Assembly (NCBI RefSeq): GCF_034931365.1 | Contig: NZ_JAYGII010000002.1 | Span: 161,357-225,356, forward strand | Direction of reading: 5' to 3' | DNA length: 64,000 nucleotides | DNA from: Natronospira elongata | GTDB taxonomy: Bacteria > Pseudomonadota > Gammaproteobacteria > Natronospirales > Natronospiraceae | Part shown: one piece after another, positions 36,221 through 43,947 of the stretch | Layout of the letters: the number at the start of each line of letters is the position of its first letter | How positions within the stretch are numbered: position 1 is the first letter of the stretch | The notes under the pieces: generated by a model | Told to the model about the DNA's origin: nothing | The model's database searches: none | The model's input: only the letters and a program-made list of their open reading frames with translations | Translations under genes and position numbers: made by a program

Positions 36221-36516
36221 TGTTCCTCCCGTTCGTCCACATCCGTGGACTTTCCGGCGAAGCTGCCGTACTCGAAGAACTTCAGCACGGCAACAATGCC
36301 GATGAAGTTGATCAGGGCATAGACGATGGCGATGTCGATGAACTCCGGGCGACCGACGATGAAACCGATGACGGCAATCATCAGCACGGTCTTGGTGCCA
36401 AAGACGTTCACCGCCAGGATGCGGTCATAGGTGGTCGGGCCCACGAAGGCGCGAACCAGGGCCAGGCCCATGGTCACCAGAATGGCCAGCGCCGCTCCGA
36501 TAAAGGCGAATTCCAT
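36217..36516 (-). CDS. mnhF: Mrp antiporter subunit F
   Basis: A 99-residue protein with three membrane helices. The motif VRAFVGPTTYDRILAVNVFGTK matches MnhF/PhaF. It overlaps subunit E by one base and subunit G by four. Its C-terminal tail is charged and cytosolic. Confidence 0.94.
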   Translation of the reverse strand: MEFAFIGAALAILVTMGLALVRAFVGPTTYDRILAVNVFGTKTVLMIAVIGFIVGRPEFIDIAIVYALINFIGIVAVLKFFEYGSFAGKSTDVDEREEH

Positions 36517-36998
36517 TATGATTCTCCCTCGAATTCGGTGGCCCGCCGGTCCATTTCTCCATCCTTGAGGCCCTGTTCGATCTCCTCGGTGAGGGCGTAG
36601 AACCAGATCTCATTGTCCCGCACATGCACGGTTACCGTGCCGGGGGTCAGGGTGATGGAGTTGGCGAAGATGGTGCGGCCCAGGGCGGTCTTCTGGCTGG
36701 CCTTGACCCTTGCCATCCGTGGATTGATGCTGTTCTTGCCGGCCAGCACGTGGCGGGCGACGATCAGATTGGACTTGCTGATTTCCATCAGCAGCCAGGG
36801 CCAGTACTTGAGCGAGGGCACCAGCAGATGCAAGGGATGCCCTTCGCGGTCAATGATCTTCATCCGGGTGGCCAGGTACACCGTGAGCAGCACCGATGCC
36901 GCACCCAGCGGCACGATGATGGGGTGCGTCCACATACCGGAGAAGAGAAGCCAGATGATGGCCATTATCACGGCCAGGCTGACGGTGTACTTCAGCAC
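36516..36998 (-). CDS. mnhE: Mrp antiporter subunit E
   Basis: A 160-residue subunit with N-terminal membrane helices and a soluble domain. Motifs NPRMARVKASQKTALGRTIFANSITLTPGTV are typical of MnhE. It is the first gene of a ten-gene leftward operon, so the operon promoter should lie in the 264-base gap toward sppA. Gene order E-F-G-A'-B-C-D-D-x-D is of the Mbh-like rather than the classical A-G type. Confidence 0.94.
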   Translation of the reverse strand: MLKYTVSLAVIMAIIWLLFSGMWTHPIIVPLGAASVLLTVYLATRMKIIDREGHPLHLLVPSLKYWPWLLMEISKSNLIVARHVLAGKNSINPRMARVKASQKTALGRTIFANSITLTPGTVTVHVRDNEIWFYALTEEIEQGLKDGEMDRRATEFEGES

Positions 36999-37262
36999 GA
37001 TCAGCTCCTTCAGCAGCGGGGTGACGCGGCCGGGGCCGCGCGGCAGAAAGCGTTGCTCGGAAAACGCGAGGCCGGAAGTTTACCGAGCTGGCCTATTCCG
37101 GGCAAGTTCTGTGCAATTTGGAGCAATTCCCAACGATGTAGACACTTGTTTATATATACGCGGTTGCAGCGAGGGGTGTGGCAATGGTGCCGTTGCGCAT
37201 CTTGTCGCCGCTGATTGGGTGGTGTAATTTGCCAATACAGTTCCCAACAACGGGGGGTTAGC

Positions 37263-39005
37263 ATGAAGTGGATCAAGAAGACATGCACTGTTCTCGGTGC
37301 CCTGGTGCTGGCGGGGGTTCTGATCGCCCTGGTCAGCAGTTTCTTTGCCCGCGAGCGGGTGCCTTCCGAGGTCATCATCAGCCTCAACCTGGAGCAGCCG
37401 GTGATCGAATCGATCCCGGATGACCCCCTGGCACGCGCCATGATGGGGGATCGCTGGGTCCTGCGCGATCTGGTGGAAGCCATTGATCGGGCCGCCGAGG
37501 ACCGGCGGGTGAAAGGCCTGGTGGCCCGGGTTGGCGGCGCCAGCCAGGGCATGGCCGCGGTCCAGGAGATCCGCCAGGCCATCGAGCGCTTCCGTGAGTC
37601 GGGCAAGCCGGCGATTGCCTATGCCGAAACCATTGGCGAAGTGGGCCCGGGCAACCAGGGTTATTACCTGGCCACGGCCTTTGACGAGATCCACATGCAG
37701 GAATCCGGCGACATCGGCCTGGTGGGGCTGATCAGCGAAAGCATGTTCCTGGCGGGAACCCTCGAGAAGCTGGATCTCGAGCCGCGAATGGATCATCGCC
37801 ATGAATACAAGAATGCCAAGAATACCTTCACGGAAACCGAGTTTACCGAGGCCCACCGCGAGGCCGAGCAGGCCGTGCTGGATGACCTTTTCGAGGAAAT
37901 GGTCAGTGACATCGCCCAGAGTCGGGGCCTCAGCGACCTGGAAATCCGGGATCTGATCAACCGTGGACCCTTCCTGGGCGTGGAGGCCGTGGATGCCGGC
38001 CTGATCGATGGTCTGGCGTACCGCCATGAGCTCGACGGCCTGCTCGAGGCAAAAGTGGGCCGTTTCACCACCATGGAGTCGCGCCATTACTTCCGGCTCG
38101 CGGGGCGTCCCCACAAGCGGGGCACCGGCGTGGCGGTCATTCACGGTACCGGCGGGGTCATGCGCGGCGAGAGCGGCTACGACCCTGTCTTCGGCAGCGT
38201 CTCCATGGGCTCCGATACCGTGGTCCGGGCCTTTCGGGACGCCATCGAGGATGACAGCATCAAGGCCATTCTGTTTCGGGTGGACAGCCCCGGTGGCTCC
38301 TATGTGGCGTCCGACGCCATCCTGGCCATGACCCGCAAGGCCCGGGAGGCAGGCAAGCCGGTGGTGGTGAGCATGGGCAATGTGGCCGCTTCCGGCGGTT
38401 ATTTCGTGGCCATGGAGGCTGACCGTATCATCGCCCAGCCGGGCACTATCACCGGTTCCATCGGGGTGCTGGGAGGCAAGTTCCTGACCACCGATTTCTG
38501 GCTGGAGCGCTTCGGCATCAGCTGGGATGCGGTTACCACCGCGGACAATGCCAGCATGTACTCCGGCGGCCATGATTACACCGAGCATGGCTGGCAGCGG
38601 CATCAGGACTGGCTCGACCGGGTCTATGAGGACTTTGTGGCCAAGGCCGCCGCCGGGCGCAACATGAGCTATGACGAGCTTGAAGCCTTCGCCAAGGGGC
38701 GGATCTGGACGGGGCAACAGGCGCTGGATCGTGGCCTGGTGGACGGGGTCGGCGGTTATGGCGAGGCGATGGCCGCGGTGCGGGAACTGCTTGAGCTGGA
38801 AGTGGATGCCCCGCTCAAGCTCAAGACCTACCCCGAGCCCAAGGGCTGGCTCAACCTGTTGGCCGGCGGCCGCGCCGAACCGGTGGCCAGCCGAGCGGCA
38901 TTGAGGGCTCTGGAGAGCATCCAGCCGTTGATGCGTGAACTCCACCGGGCAGGGATTGTCGGCGACAAAGACGTGCTGGAGATCACGCCTCCGGAGGTGA
39001 AGTGA
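37263..39005 (+). CDS. sppA: Signal peptide peptidase SppA, 67-kDa type
   Basis: A 580-residue membrane-bound serine protease that degrades cleaved signal peptides. One N-terminal membrane helix is at about 8-27. Two tandem SppA/ClpP-like domains follow. The catalytic Ser is in GNVAASGGYFVAM, in the second domain, and the general-base Lys is in the first domain (EYKNAKNTF), as in the E. coli enzyme. ATG 37263 is chosen; an in-frame ATG at 37215 would add residues before the membrane helix. Transcribed divergently from the antiporter operon. Confidence 0.95.
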   Translation: MKWIKKTCTVLGALVLAGVLIALVSSFFARERVPSEVIISLNLEQPVIESIPDDPLARAMMGDRWVLRDLVEAIDRAAEDRRVKGLVARVGGASQGMAAVQEIRQAIERFRESGKPAIAYAETIGEVGPGNQGYYLATAFDEIHMQESGDIGLVGLISESMFLAGTLEKLDLEPRMDHRHEYKNAKNTFTETEFTEAHREAEQAVLDDLFEEMVSDIAQSRGLSDLEIRDLINRGPFLGVEAVDAGLIDGLAYRHELDGLLEAKVGRFTTMESRHYFRLAGRPHKRGTGVAVIHGTGGVMRGESGYDPVFGSVSMGSDTVVRAFRDAIEDDSIKAILFRVDSPGGSYVASDAILAMTRKAREAGKPVVVSMGNVAASGGYFVAMEADRIIAQPGTITGSIGVLGGKFLTTDFWLERFGISWDAVTTADNASMYSGGHDYTEHGWQRHQDWLDRVYEDFVAKAAAGRNMSYDELEAFAKGRIWTGQQALDRGLVDGVGGYGEAMAAVRELLELEVDAPLKLKTYPEPKGWLNLLAGGRAEPVASRAALRALESIQPLMRELHRAGIVGDKDVLEITPPEVK

Positions 39006-39298
39006 GCGCAAGGCTGTCCATCTGGGCCCGCCTGGCGGGTGTTCGCGGTCGAATTCGTTTCCGCGACGGGAGCATCAGTGAAGCCCGGGGACAGTTGTCC
39101 CCGGGCTTTCTCGCTGCCTGTCGGGATATCGCTCGTTTGCACCGGGTATCGGTGGGGCGGGTGGATGTCATGGGGCAGGGCCGCCGCCAGCATTTGCGCT
39201 TCTCTCGTGACCTACCTGCCGGTGCCCGGCAGGCCATCAGCAATGTCTGGACCCCACCGCCCAGCGGTGGTGGCGGTGGCATGCGTGCTGCCGGCTAA
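39002..39298 (+). CDS. Small DUF3634-like protein
   Basis: A 98-residue protein starting with GTG inside the sppA stop (GTGA overlap), with GGAGG four bases upstream. Sequence features are a first strand with RIRFRDGSISEARGQLSP, then CRDIARLHRVSVGRV and LRFSRDLPAGARQAISNVW. This order fits the DUF3634 pattern seen in other gammaproteobacteria. The end is a Pro/Gly-rich tail. Function is unknown. It ends overlapping the convergent diguanylate cyclase gene by four bases. Confidence 0.75.
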   Translation: MSARLSIWARLAGVRGRIRFRDGSISEARGQLSPGFLAACRDIARLHRVSVGRVDVMGQGRRQHLRFSRDLPAGARQAISNVWTPPPSGGGGGMRAAG

Positions 39299-40797
39299 CG
39301 ATAGCGGCTGTGCTGCTGGTAATAGGCTTCCTTGTCCTCGTACATCCGCTGGTCGGCAAGTCGCAAGACCCGGTCTGGCGGGTGCTGGTCAGAACCGGCA
39401 ACACCCACGCTGATGTTCACGGCGAGATTCAGTCGGCGGTCTCCCGACAGGGCTATCTCGCATTCCCGGCCCTGGCAGGCTGTCGTCAGACGTTCCACCG
39501 CGCGCTGGGCATCGGACTCAGCACAGTCATGGCATAGAATCACAAACTCGTCACCACCGTAGCGGGCTGCCACATCACTACGGCGGGCCTGCTTTTTCAA
39601 CTGCCTGGCCACCTGCCGAATCAGTTCATCCCCGCTTTCGTGACCATGGTGATCGTTACTTCTCTTCAGTCCGATCAGATCAATCATCACCACCGAGAAA
39701 TCCGGTTCGCTGTGGGTTTTCTTGAGCCAGATGGCATGGGCCAGTTGTTCTTCGAAGAAGGCTCGGTTGAACAGACCGGTGAGGCCATCGGTTTCGGCGA
39801 GCTTGCGCAGTTCCTGGGTCAGCAACTGGTTTTCCAGGGCGGCCCCAAGCTGGTCGACAAAAAGCGGCAGGGCACTTTCGGCATCATCGTTCGGCTGGCT
39901 ATCGACCATCAGGTAGCCAGGGGATTGCTGCAGGTGGCGATGCAAGGGCATCAGCAGGAATCGCTGATCTGACTGCTGCAGCCATGCCTGACGATATCGT
40001 TCCGAGCTTTGGTTATGGGTGCGGAGCCTGTCCATCAGGGCCTGACGACAATTCTCCGCCGCACCCAGAAATCCGGCATGGCGAACCAGATCCGCCCGTT
40101 CTCGATCGAACAGCACGATGCCGAAACTGCGTGTGGGATATAGCGCCCTGAACTGCCTGAGCGATCGCTGTATCAGGTCGGGAACGTCCTTCGCCTCATA
40201 GGTCTGCACACCCATGTCCAGCAGCGAGCGGAAGATATCGTTCTTGCGGGCAATATCCTTGTGGGCCCGAGCCAGTTGTCCATTCTGGCGGTGATAGGTG
40301 ACACCCACGCCGAGAATGTAGAGCAGGGTGGTGATGATCACAAAAGCGGTTACCGGCAGACTCGCGGTCGGCACGAAGGCAGGTCCTGCAATGCCTACCC
40401 CGAGCAGGCCGCCGAGGACAAAGCAGACGAAGGCCAGAGCCAGGCGGGGGAGGCCGCCATTGACCGAGTTGTTAAGCAAGGAGCTGACCAGCAGGGAGAA
40501 TGTGATCCACAGATTGAATGCCAGCAGCGCGGCCCAGGTCCCGAGCAGAATGCAATCCAGGAGCAGATTGATCTGTTCAGCGCGTTTGGAGTGGGTGACC
40601 AGGCGGGTATGCAGCCAGGCCAGGTGTGGATAGACAAGGAATGCCGCCACCGCGGCCAGCAGGATGGGCGTACCCAGCTCCAGTTCGGGTGTGATGAGGA
40701 GAATGGCCACGAACGTGGAGAGAAAGCCCAGTACGCGGGGCAGGTAGTTGATTCTGGCTATGCGATGGGCTGGACGCAGCCGAAAAGCTTTTGTCAT
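39295..40797 (-). CDS. Membrane diguanylate cyclase (GGDEF) with GAF-like region
   Basis: A 500-residue protein predicted to make cyclic di-GMP. About five membrane helices occupy residues 15-185, a GAF-like soluble region about 200-335, and a GGDEF domain about 340-500. The active site reads RYGGDEF, and an RxxD inhibitory site (RRSD) lies five residues before it. The upstream metal motif, normally DLDxFK, reads DLIGLKRSND, which may weaken activity. It is monocistronic and faces the sppA pair. Confidence 0.9.
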   Translation of the reverse strand: MTKAFRLRPAHRIARINYLPRVLGFLSTFVAILLITPELELGTPILLAAVAAFLVYPHLAWLHTRLVTHSKRAEQINLLLDCILLGTWAALLAFNLWITFSLLVSSLLNNSVNGGLPRLALAFVCFVLGGLLGVGIAGPAFVPTASLPVTAFVIITTLLYILGVGVTYHRQNGQLARAHKDIARKNDIFRSLLDMGVQTYEAKDVPDLIQRSLRQFRALYPTRSFGIVLFDRERADLVRHAGFLGAAENCRQALMDRLRTHNQSSERYRQAWLQQSDQRFLLMPLHRHLQQSPGYLMVDSQPNDDAESALPLFVDQLGAALENQLLTQELRKLAETDGLTGLFNRAFFEEQLAHAIWLKKTHSEPDFSVVMIDLIGLKRSNDHHGHESGDELIRQVARQLKKQARRSDVAARYGGDEFVILCHDCAESDAQRAVERLTTACQGRECEIALSGDRRLNLAVNISVGVAGSDQHPPDRVLRLADQRMYEDKEAYYQQHSRYR

Positions 40798-40919
40798 TGG
40801 GCCTGACTCTCCGGTGCACGGGCCGAGCTGGCCCGTCCCTGGCCCAACCGGCCCGGAGTCTTGATGCCTCTCTGTTCAGTGTAGGCCCAAATGAGCGATT
40901 AATCCGCTTTTCTCACCGC

Positions 40920-41306
40920 TTACAGCACGAAACCGGCAAGCCCCAGAGCGGACTTGGAAAAAGCCACCGACATAGTCTGCAGAAAGACCAGCACCGCGAG
41001 GAAGAACAGCCCCCAGCGGGCCGCACCGGCAGACACCCGGAAAGCGGCGATACCGACGCCGATGTAGAGGGCCACCAGCCCCAGTTTCACCAGCATCCAG
41101 GGTTGGGAGAGAAAGGCCCAGCCGGTCATGCCCAGCAGCAGGATGCCGCTGAGGAGCAACAGGGTATCCACCACATGGGGGGCGATCTTGGCCAGCCTGG
41201 AGCCGGGGCGGTCGCCGGTCAGCAGCAGCCAGCCACCGCGCAGCATGAAGCCCAGGATGCTGAGCAGTGCCAGGCCCATGTGCAGATGCTTGATTCCCAT
41301 GTACAT
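40920..41306 (-). CDS. SirB2-like membrane protein
   Basis: A 128-residue protein with four membrane helices. Family traits are the N-terminal KHLHMGLALLSILGFMLRG, VDTLLLLSGILL and the short final helix, as in SirB/SirB2 proteins. The start at 41306 is chosen because AAGGAG lies seven bases upstream; the open frame extends to 41465 without coding character. Function in general is unknown. Confidence 0.88.
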   Translation of the reverse strand: MYMGIKHLHMGLALLSILGFMLRGGWLLLTGDRPGSRLAKIAPHVVDTLLLLSGILLLGMTGWAFLSQPWMLVKLGLVALYIGVGIAAFRVSAGAARWGLFFLAVLVFLQTMSVAFSKSALGLAGFVL

Positions 41307-41916
41307 GAAGCAGCTCCTTCGTTCTGGTCCGGAAAGGATGAGCCGGCTGACGGCCTCAACCGTGGATGCCGAGCATCTTACTTGAGTCGGTCCCGCCTGG
41401 CTGCCCCGACCGCCGATAATTGGGTCGTCACAGACACGGTGACCAAGAAATGCCCAATCTGACAACGGCCCCGTCAGGGAAGCCGGATCAGTGGTTTATT
41501 CACATGGTTATCCACAGATATTGTGGAAAGATGCACTTGGTGTGTTTTTCTCAAAAATGACGCCCCATCCACGTGCTCGATTCAGCAAACAGGCCAAAAA
41601 AAACGATATAAAACAGATGTCTAGGAGATTGGTCGCTGGTCGGTAACTCTGGGGGGTCGCTGTTGTGGACGCGTCGCCGAATGACTTGTCAAGCTTTTTC
41701 GAGGACTTTGAGTCAACTTCCTCCACAGCCATGCAGGCGGAACAATGCCATGCCGTTTGTCAAGCTGAGAATACCGCTCAATCTGGCCGGGCCGACCAGC
41801 GGTGCCATCGGCGTTACCGGTTTCGATGAGCTCCGCCATCGGCCCAAATACACTGTAACAAGCTGCTGCCAATGGCCGTCCATCCTGAGACACAGCCACC
41901 GCGGGGAGTAGTGACC
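41307..41916. other. 610-base non-coding interval
   Basis: No convincing gene is seen between the sirB2-like and DUF3179 starts. The centre is AT-richer than its surroundings (about 41490-41630), holds a cluster of DnaA-box-like sites and an A/T-rich tract near 41595-41620. The right part may carry the DUF3179 promoter. A 53-codon open frame from about 41750 lacks a ribosome site and recognisable sequence. Confidence 0.6.
41497..41531. promoter_or_regulatory. Cluster of DnaA-box-like sites
   Basis: TTATTCACA (41497-41505) is followed after three bases by the perfect DnaA box TTATCCACA (41509-41517), in the same direction. TTGTGGAAA at 41523-41531 is a weaker inverted match. A/T-rich DNA follows. 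No dnaA, dnaN, gidA or parAB gene is nearby, so it is not obviously the chromosomal origin. Confidence 0.5.
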
Positions 41917-42942
41917 ATGCGCAGCTATCTGGGCCTCAGTCTCCTGGCCATTGCGGCCACGCCTGCATTTGCCGACAAGCCGATTCCGACGACCACGGCC
42001 AACATCGTCGACGGTGAGGTCTCGGCCTACTGGGATCAGTCCCTGTCCGGCGGCCCCGGCAAGGACGGCATCCCGTCCATTGATTCTCCTCGTTTTATCA
42101 GCGCGGATTTGGCCGATGACTGGTTGGAGGGGGGTGACAAGATCATCGGTATCTACATCAATGGCGAGGCGCGGGCCTATCCGCAGTCGGTCCTGGTCTG
42201 GCACGAAATCGTCAATGACACCGTTGGCGGGGAGAATGTTGCGGTGACCTACTGCCCGCTGACCGGTACCGGGATTGGCTACAAGCGGGGCGAGACCGAA
42301 CTGGGTGTCTCCGGTCGCCTGGTCAACAGCAATCTGCTCATGTACGACCGCCACTCGGATAGCTATTGGCCGCAGATCCTAGGCGCGGCGGCGGCCGGCC
42401 CGCACGCAGGGGAAGGTCTGGTTGAGCAACGGGTATTCTGGACTCGCTGGGATAACTGGCTTGCCCGTCACCCGGACACCGAGGTGCTGTCACGGCGAAC
42501 CGGTCATGTGCGCAATTATCGCCGCGACCCCTACGGCGGCTACAACCCGCGTACCGGCTATTATGCCGAGGGCAGTGACCGCATCTTCCCGGTCATGAAT
42601 GAGAATGAGCGCTTTGATGCCAAGCGGGAGATCTTTGGTTTCCGGACTTCCGAGGAGGCTGTGGCGGTAGATATGGATGCCCTCGCCGAGGCCGGCTACC
42701 TGAGCTACAGCGGCGTCTCCGACGACTTCCTGGTGATTTATGACGACGGCCTTGAGACCGCCTGGGTATTCCGGGGACAGGCCAGTGATTTTCCCGAAGA
42801 CCCCAGTGCCGTGAGCTTTGGGCCTTCCGGTCCCAGTGCTCCCGGGCTACAGGAACTGGACGCCGTTAACGGCTTCGAGGCCATGTGGTTTGCCTGGTAC
42901 GCCTTCTACCCCATGACCGTGGTACTGGATGGCGATGAGTGA
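41917..42942 (+). CDS. DUF3179 exported protein
   Basis: A 341-residue protein with a cleavable signal (about 1-19, ending PAFA). The DUF3179 family core is evident: GIYINGEARAYPQSVLVWHEIVND, VTYCPLTGTG, LMYDRHSDSYWPQ and YGGYNPRTGYY. The conserved Cys in TYCPLT and several His could bind metal, but no function is established for the family. GGGGAG at 41903-41908, eight bases upstream, supports the ATG; a GTG six bases earlier is also possible. It overlaps the next gene. Confidence 0.9.
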   Translation: MRSYLGLSLLAIAATPAFADKPIPTTTANIVDGEVSAYWDQSLSGGPGKDGIPSIDSPRFISADLADDWLEGGDKIIGIYINGEARAYPQSVLVWHEIVNDTVGGENVAVTYCPLTGTGIGYKRGETELGVSGRLVNSNLLMYDRHSDSYWPQILGAAAAGPHAGEGLVEQRVFWTRWDNWLARHPDTEVLSRRTGHVRNYRRDPYGGYNPRTGYYAEGSDRIFPVMNENERFDAKREIFGFRTSEEAVAVDMDALAEAGYLSYSGVSDDFLVIYDDGLETAWVFRGQASDFPEDPSAVSFGPSGPSAPGLQELDAVNGFEAMWFAWYAFYPMTVVLDGDE

Positions 42943-43492
42943 TTCGACAGACCAGGTTGTCCGCCACGCGCTCTGGCTGCCCCTGTCAGCAGCTCTGGCC
43001 TATGCAGGCTTCTACCTCTACGCCATTGGCGATATCGATGTGATGGACAGTTCCCTGTGGGGGCTGATGGTGGGAGAGTTGAGCCTTGAGCGCATCCTGA
43101 GTGCGCGGGCGGTTTTCCAGTTCGAGCCGGTGGTCATGATTGAAGCGGGCTATCTGGTGATCCTGATCAGCCCACTGAATCTGGCAATGACCGTGCTACT
43201 GGCCGGATTGCTGGCCGCCAACCTGCACGGGGTTTTGCATTTGCGGGCCAATCCCAGCTGCCGCTACAGCGCTAGCGGCAGCCTGTCCGGTGCCTTGCCC
43301 GCCCTGCTGGCCGGTGGTGCCTGCTGCGCGCCCAGTCTGATTCTCCTGCTGGGCCTGCCGGGCCTGGGTGCATTCGCTGCCTTTTTCGCCTGGCTGGTAC
43401 CCGTTTCCCTCCTGGCCCTGGCAGCGAGCCGGATCTGGCAGCGGCGCCTAGGGGCACCCCCGATGGTGAGTCTGTTACCTCACTCTTCCTGA
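42935..43492 (+). CDS. Unrecognised membrane protein with a CC-A-P motif
   Basis: A 185-residue inner-membrane protein with about four to five helices. It starts within the DUF3179 gene (overlap eight bases), so the two are coupled. The last part contains GGACCAPSLILLLGLPGLG; vicinal cysteines with Pro at a helix start recall metal- or thiol-handling membrane proteins such as MerT/MerC. I do not recognise the family. The end overlaps the convergent DUF411 gene by 13 bases. A link to metal handling is suggested by that neighbour only. Confidence 0.8.
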   Translation: MSDSTDQVVRHALWLPLSAALAYAGFYLYAIGDIDVMDSSLWGLMVGELSLERILSARAVFQFEPVVMIEAGYLVILISPLNLAMTVLLAGLLAANLHGVLHLRANPSCRYSASGSLSGALPALLAGGACCAPSLILLLGLPGLGAFAAFFAWLVPVSLLALAASRIWQRRLGAPPMVSLLPHSS

Positions 43493-43947
43493 TGATAACG
43501 GGCGAAGACTTCGCTTTCCCCTTCGTCATTGAAAGTCAGGACCTCATAGGGGTCTTTTCGGTCGCCCATTTCCATGCCCGGTGAACCGATTGGCATGCCG
43601 GCGACGGCAATGCCGAGGATGTCGGGGCGCTCCTCCAGCAGACGATGAACCTGCTCCGCCGGTACATGGCCTTCCACCACATAGCCGTCAACGAAGGCCG
43701 TGTGACAGGAGCCCAGGCTGAAGGGCAGGCCGGCTTCGCGCTTGATCTCGTTGAGCTCCTGGTGGCTCACGTCGCGTGCCTCCACCTCGAAGCCTGCTTC
43801 CTCTATGTAATCCACCCAGACACTGCAGCAGCCGCATTGCGGCGTCTTGTAGACCAGCATTTCATTGGATTCGGCAGCGGGTTCCTGACCACAGGCGGCC
43901 AGGCTCAGGATCAATAGGAGTGAGAGCAAGGATCTCGGTGTTTTCAT
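43480..43947 (-). CDS. DUF411 metal-binding lipoprotein
   Basis: A 155-residue protein with a lipobox (LSLAAC, Cys near residue 18). The DUF411 core has YKTPQCGCCSVWVDY, LGSCHTAFVDGYVVEGHVP and AGMPIGSPGMEMG. DUF411 proteins are linked to copper and other metal resistance, with the Cys and Met residues as likely ligands. The start ATG overlaps the stop of the upstream beta-lactamase-like gene (TGATG), so the two are cotranscribed. An ATG four codons upstream is less likely. Confidence 0.92.
   Translation of the reverse strand: MKTPRSLLSLLLILSLAACGQEPAAESNEMLVYKTPQCGCCSVWVDYIEEAGFEVEARDVSHQELNEIKREAGLPFSLGSCHTAFVDGYVVEGHVPAEQVHRLLEERPDILGIAVAGMPIGSPGMEMGDRKDPYEVLTFNDEGESEVFARYHQEE

Noticed and set aside
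37080..39011. A 643-codon open frame antisense to sppA
   Set aside because: It covers the SppA gene exactly, has no family motif, and its sequence reflects the opposite-strand codons.
41490..41630. Chromosomal replication origin
   Set aside because: DnaA-like boxes and an A/T-rich tract are present, but no dnaA, dnaN, gidA or parAB genes flank the site and the number of boxes is low.
41750..41911. A short open frame before the DUF3179 gene
   Set aside because: No ribosome site and no protein-like pattern; it runs into the DUF3179 ribosome site.
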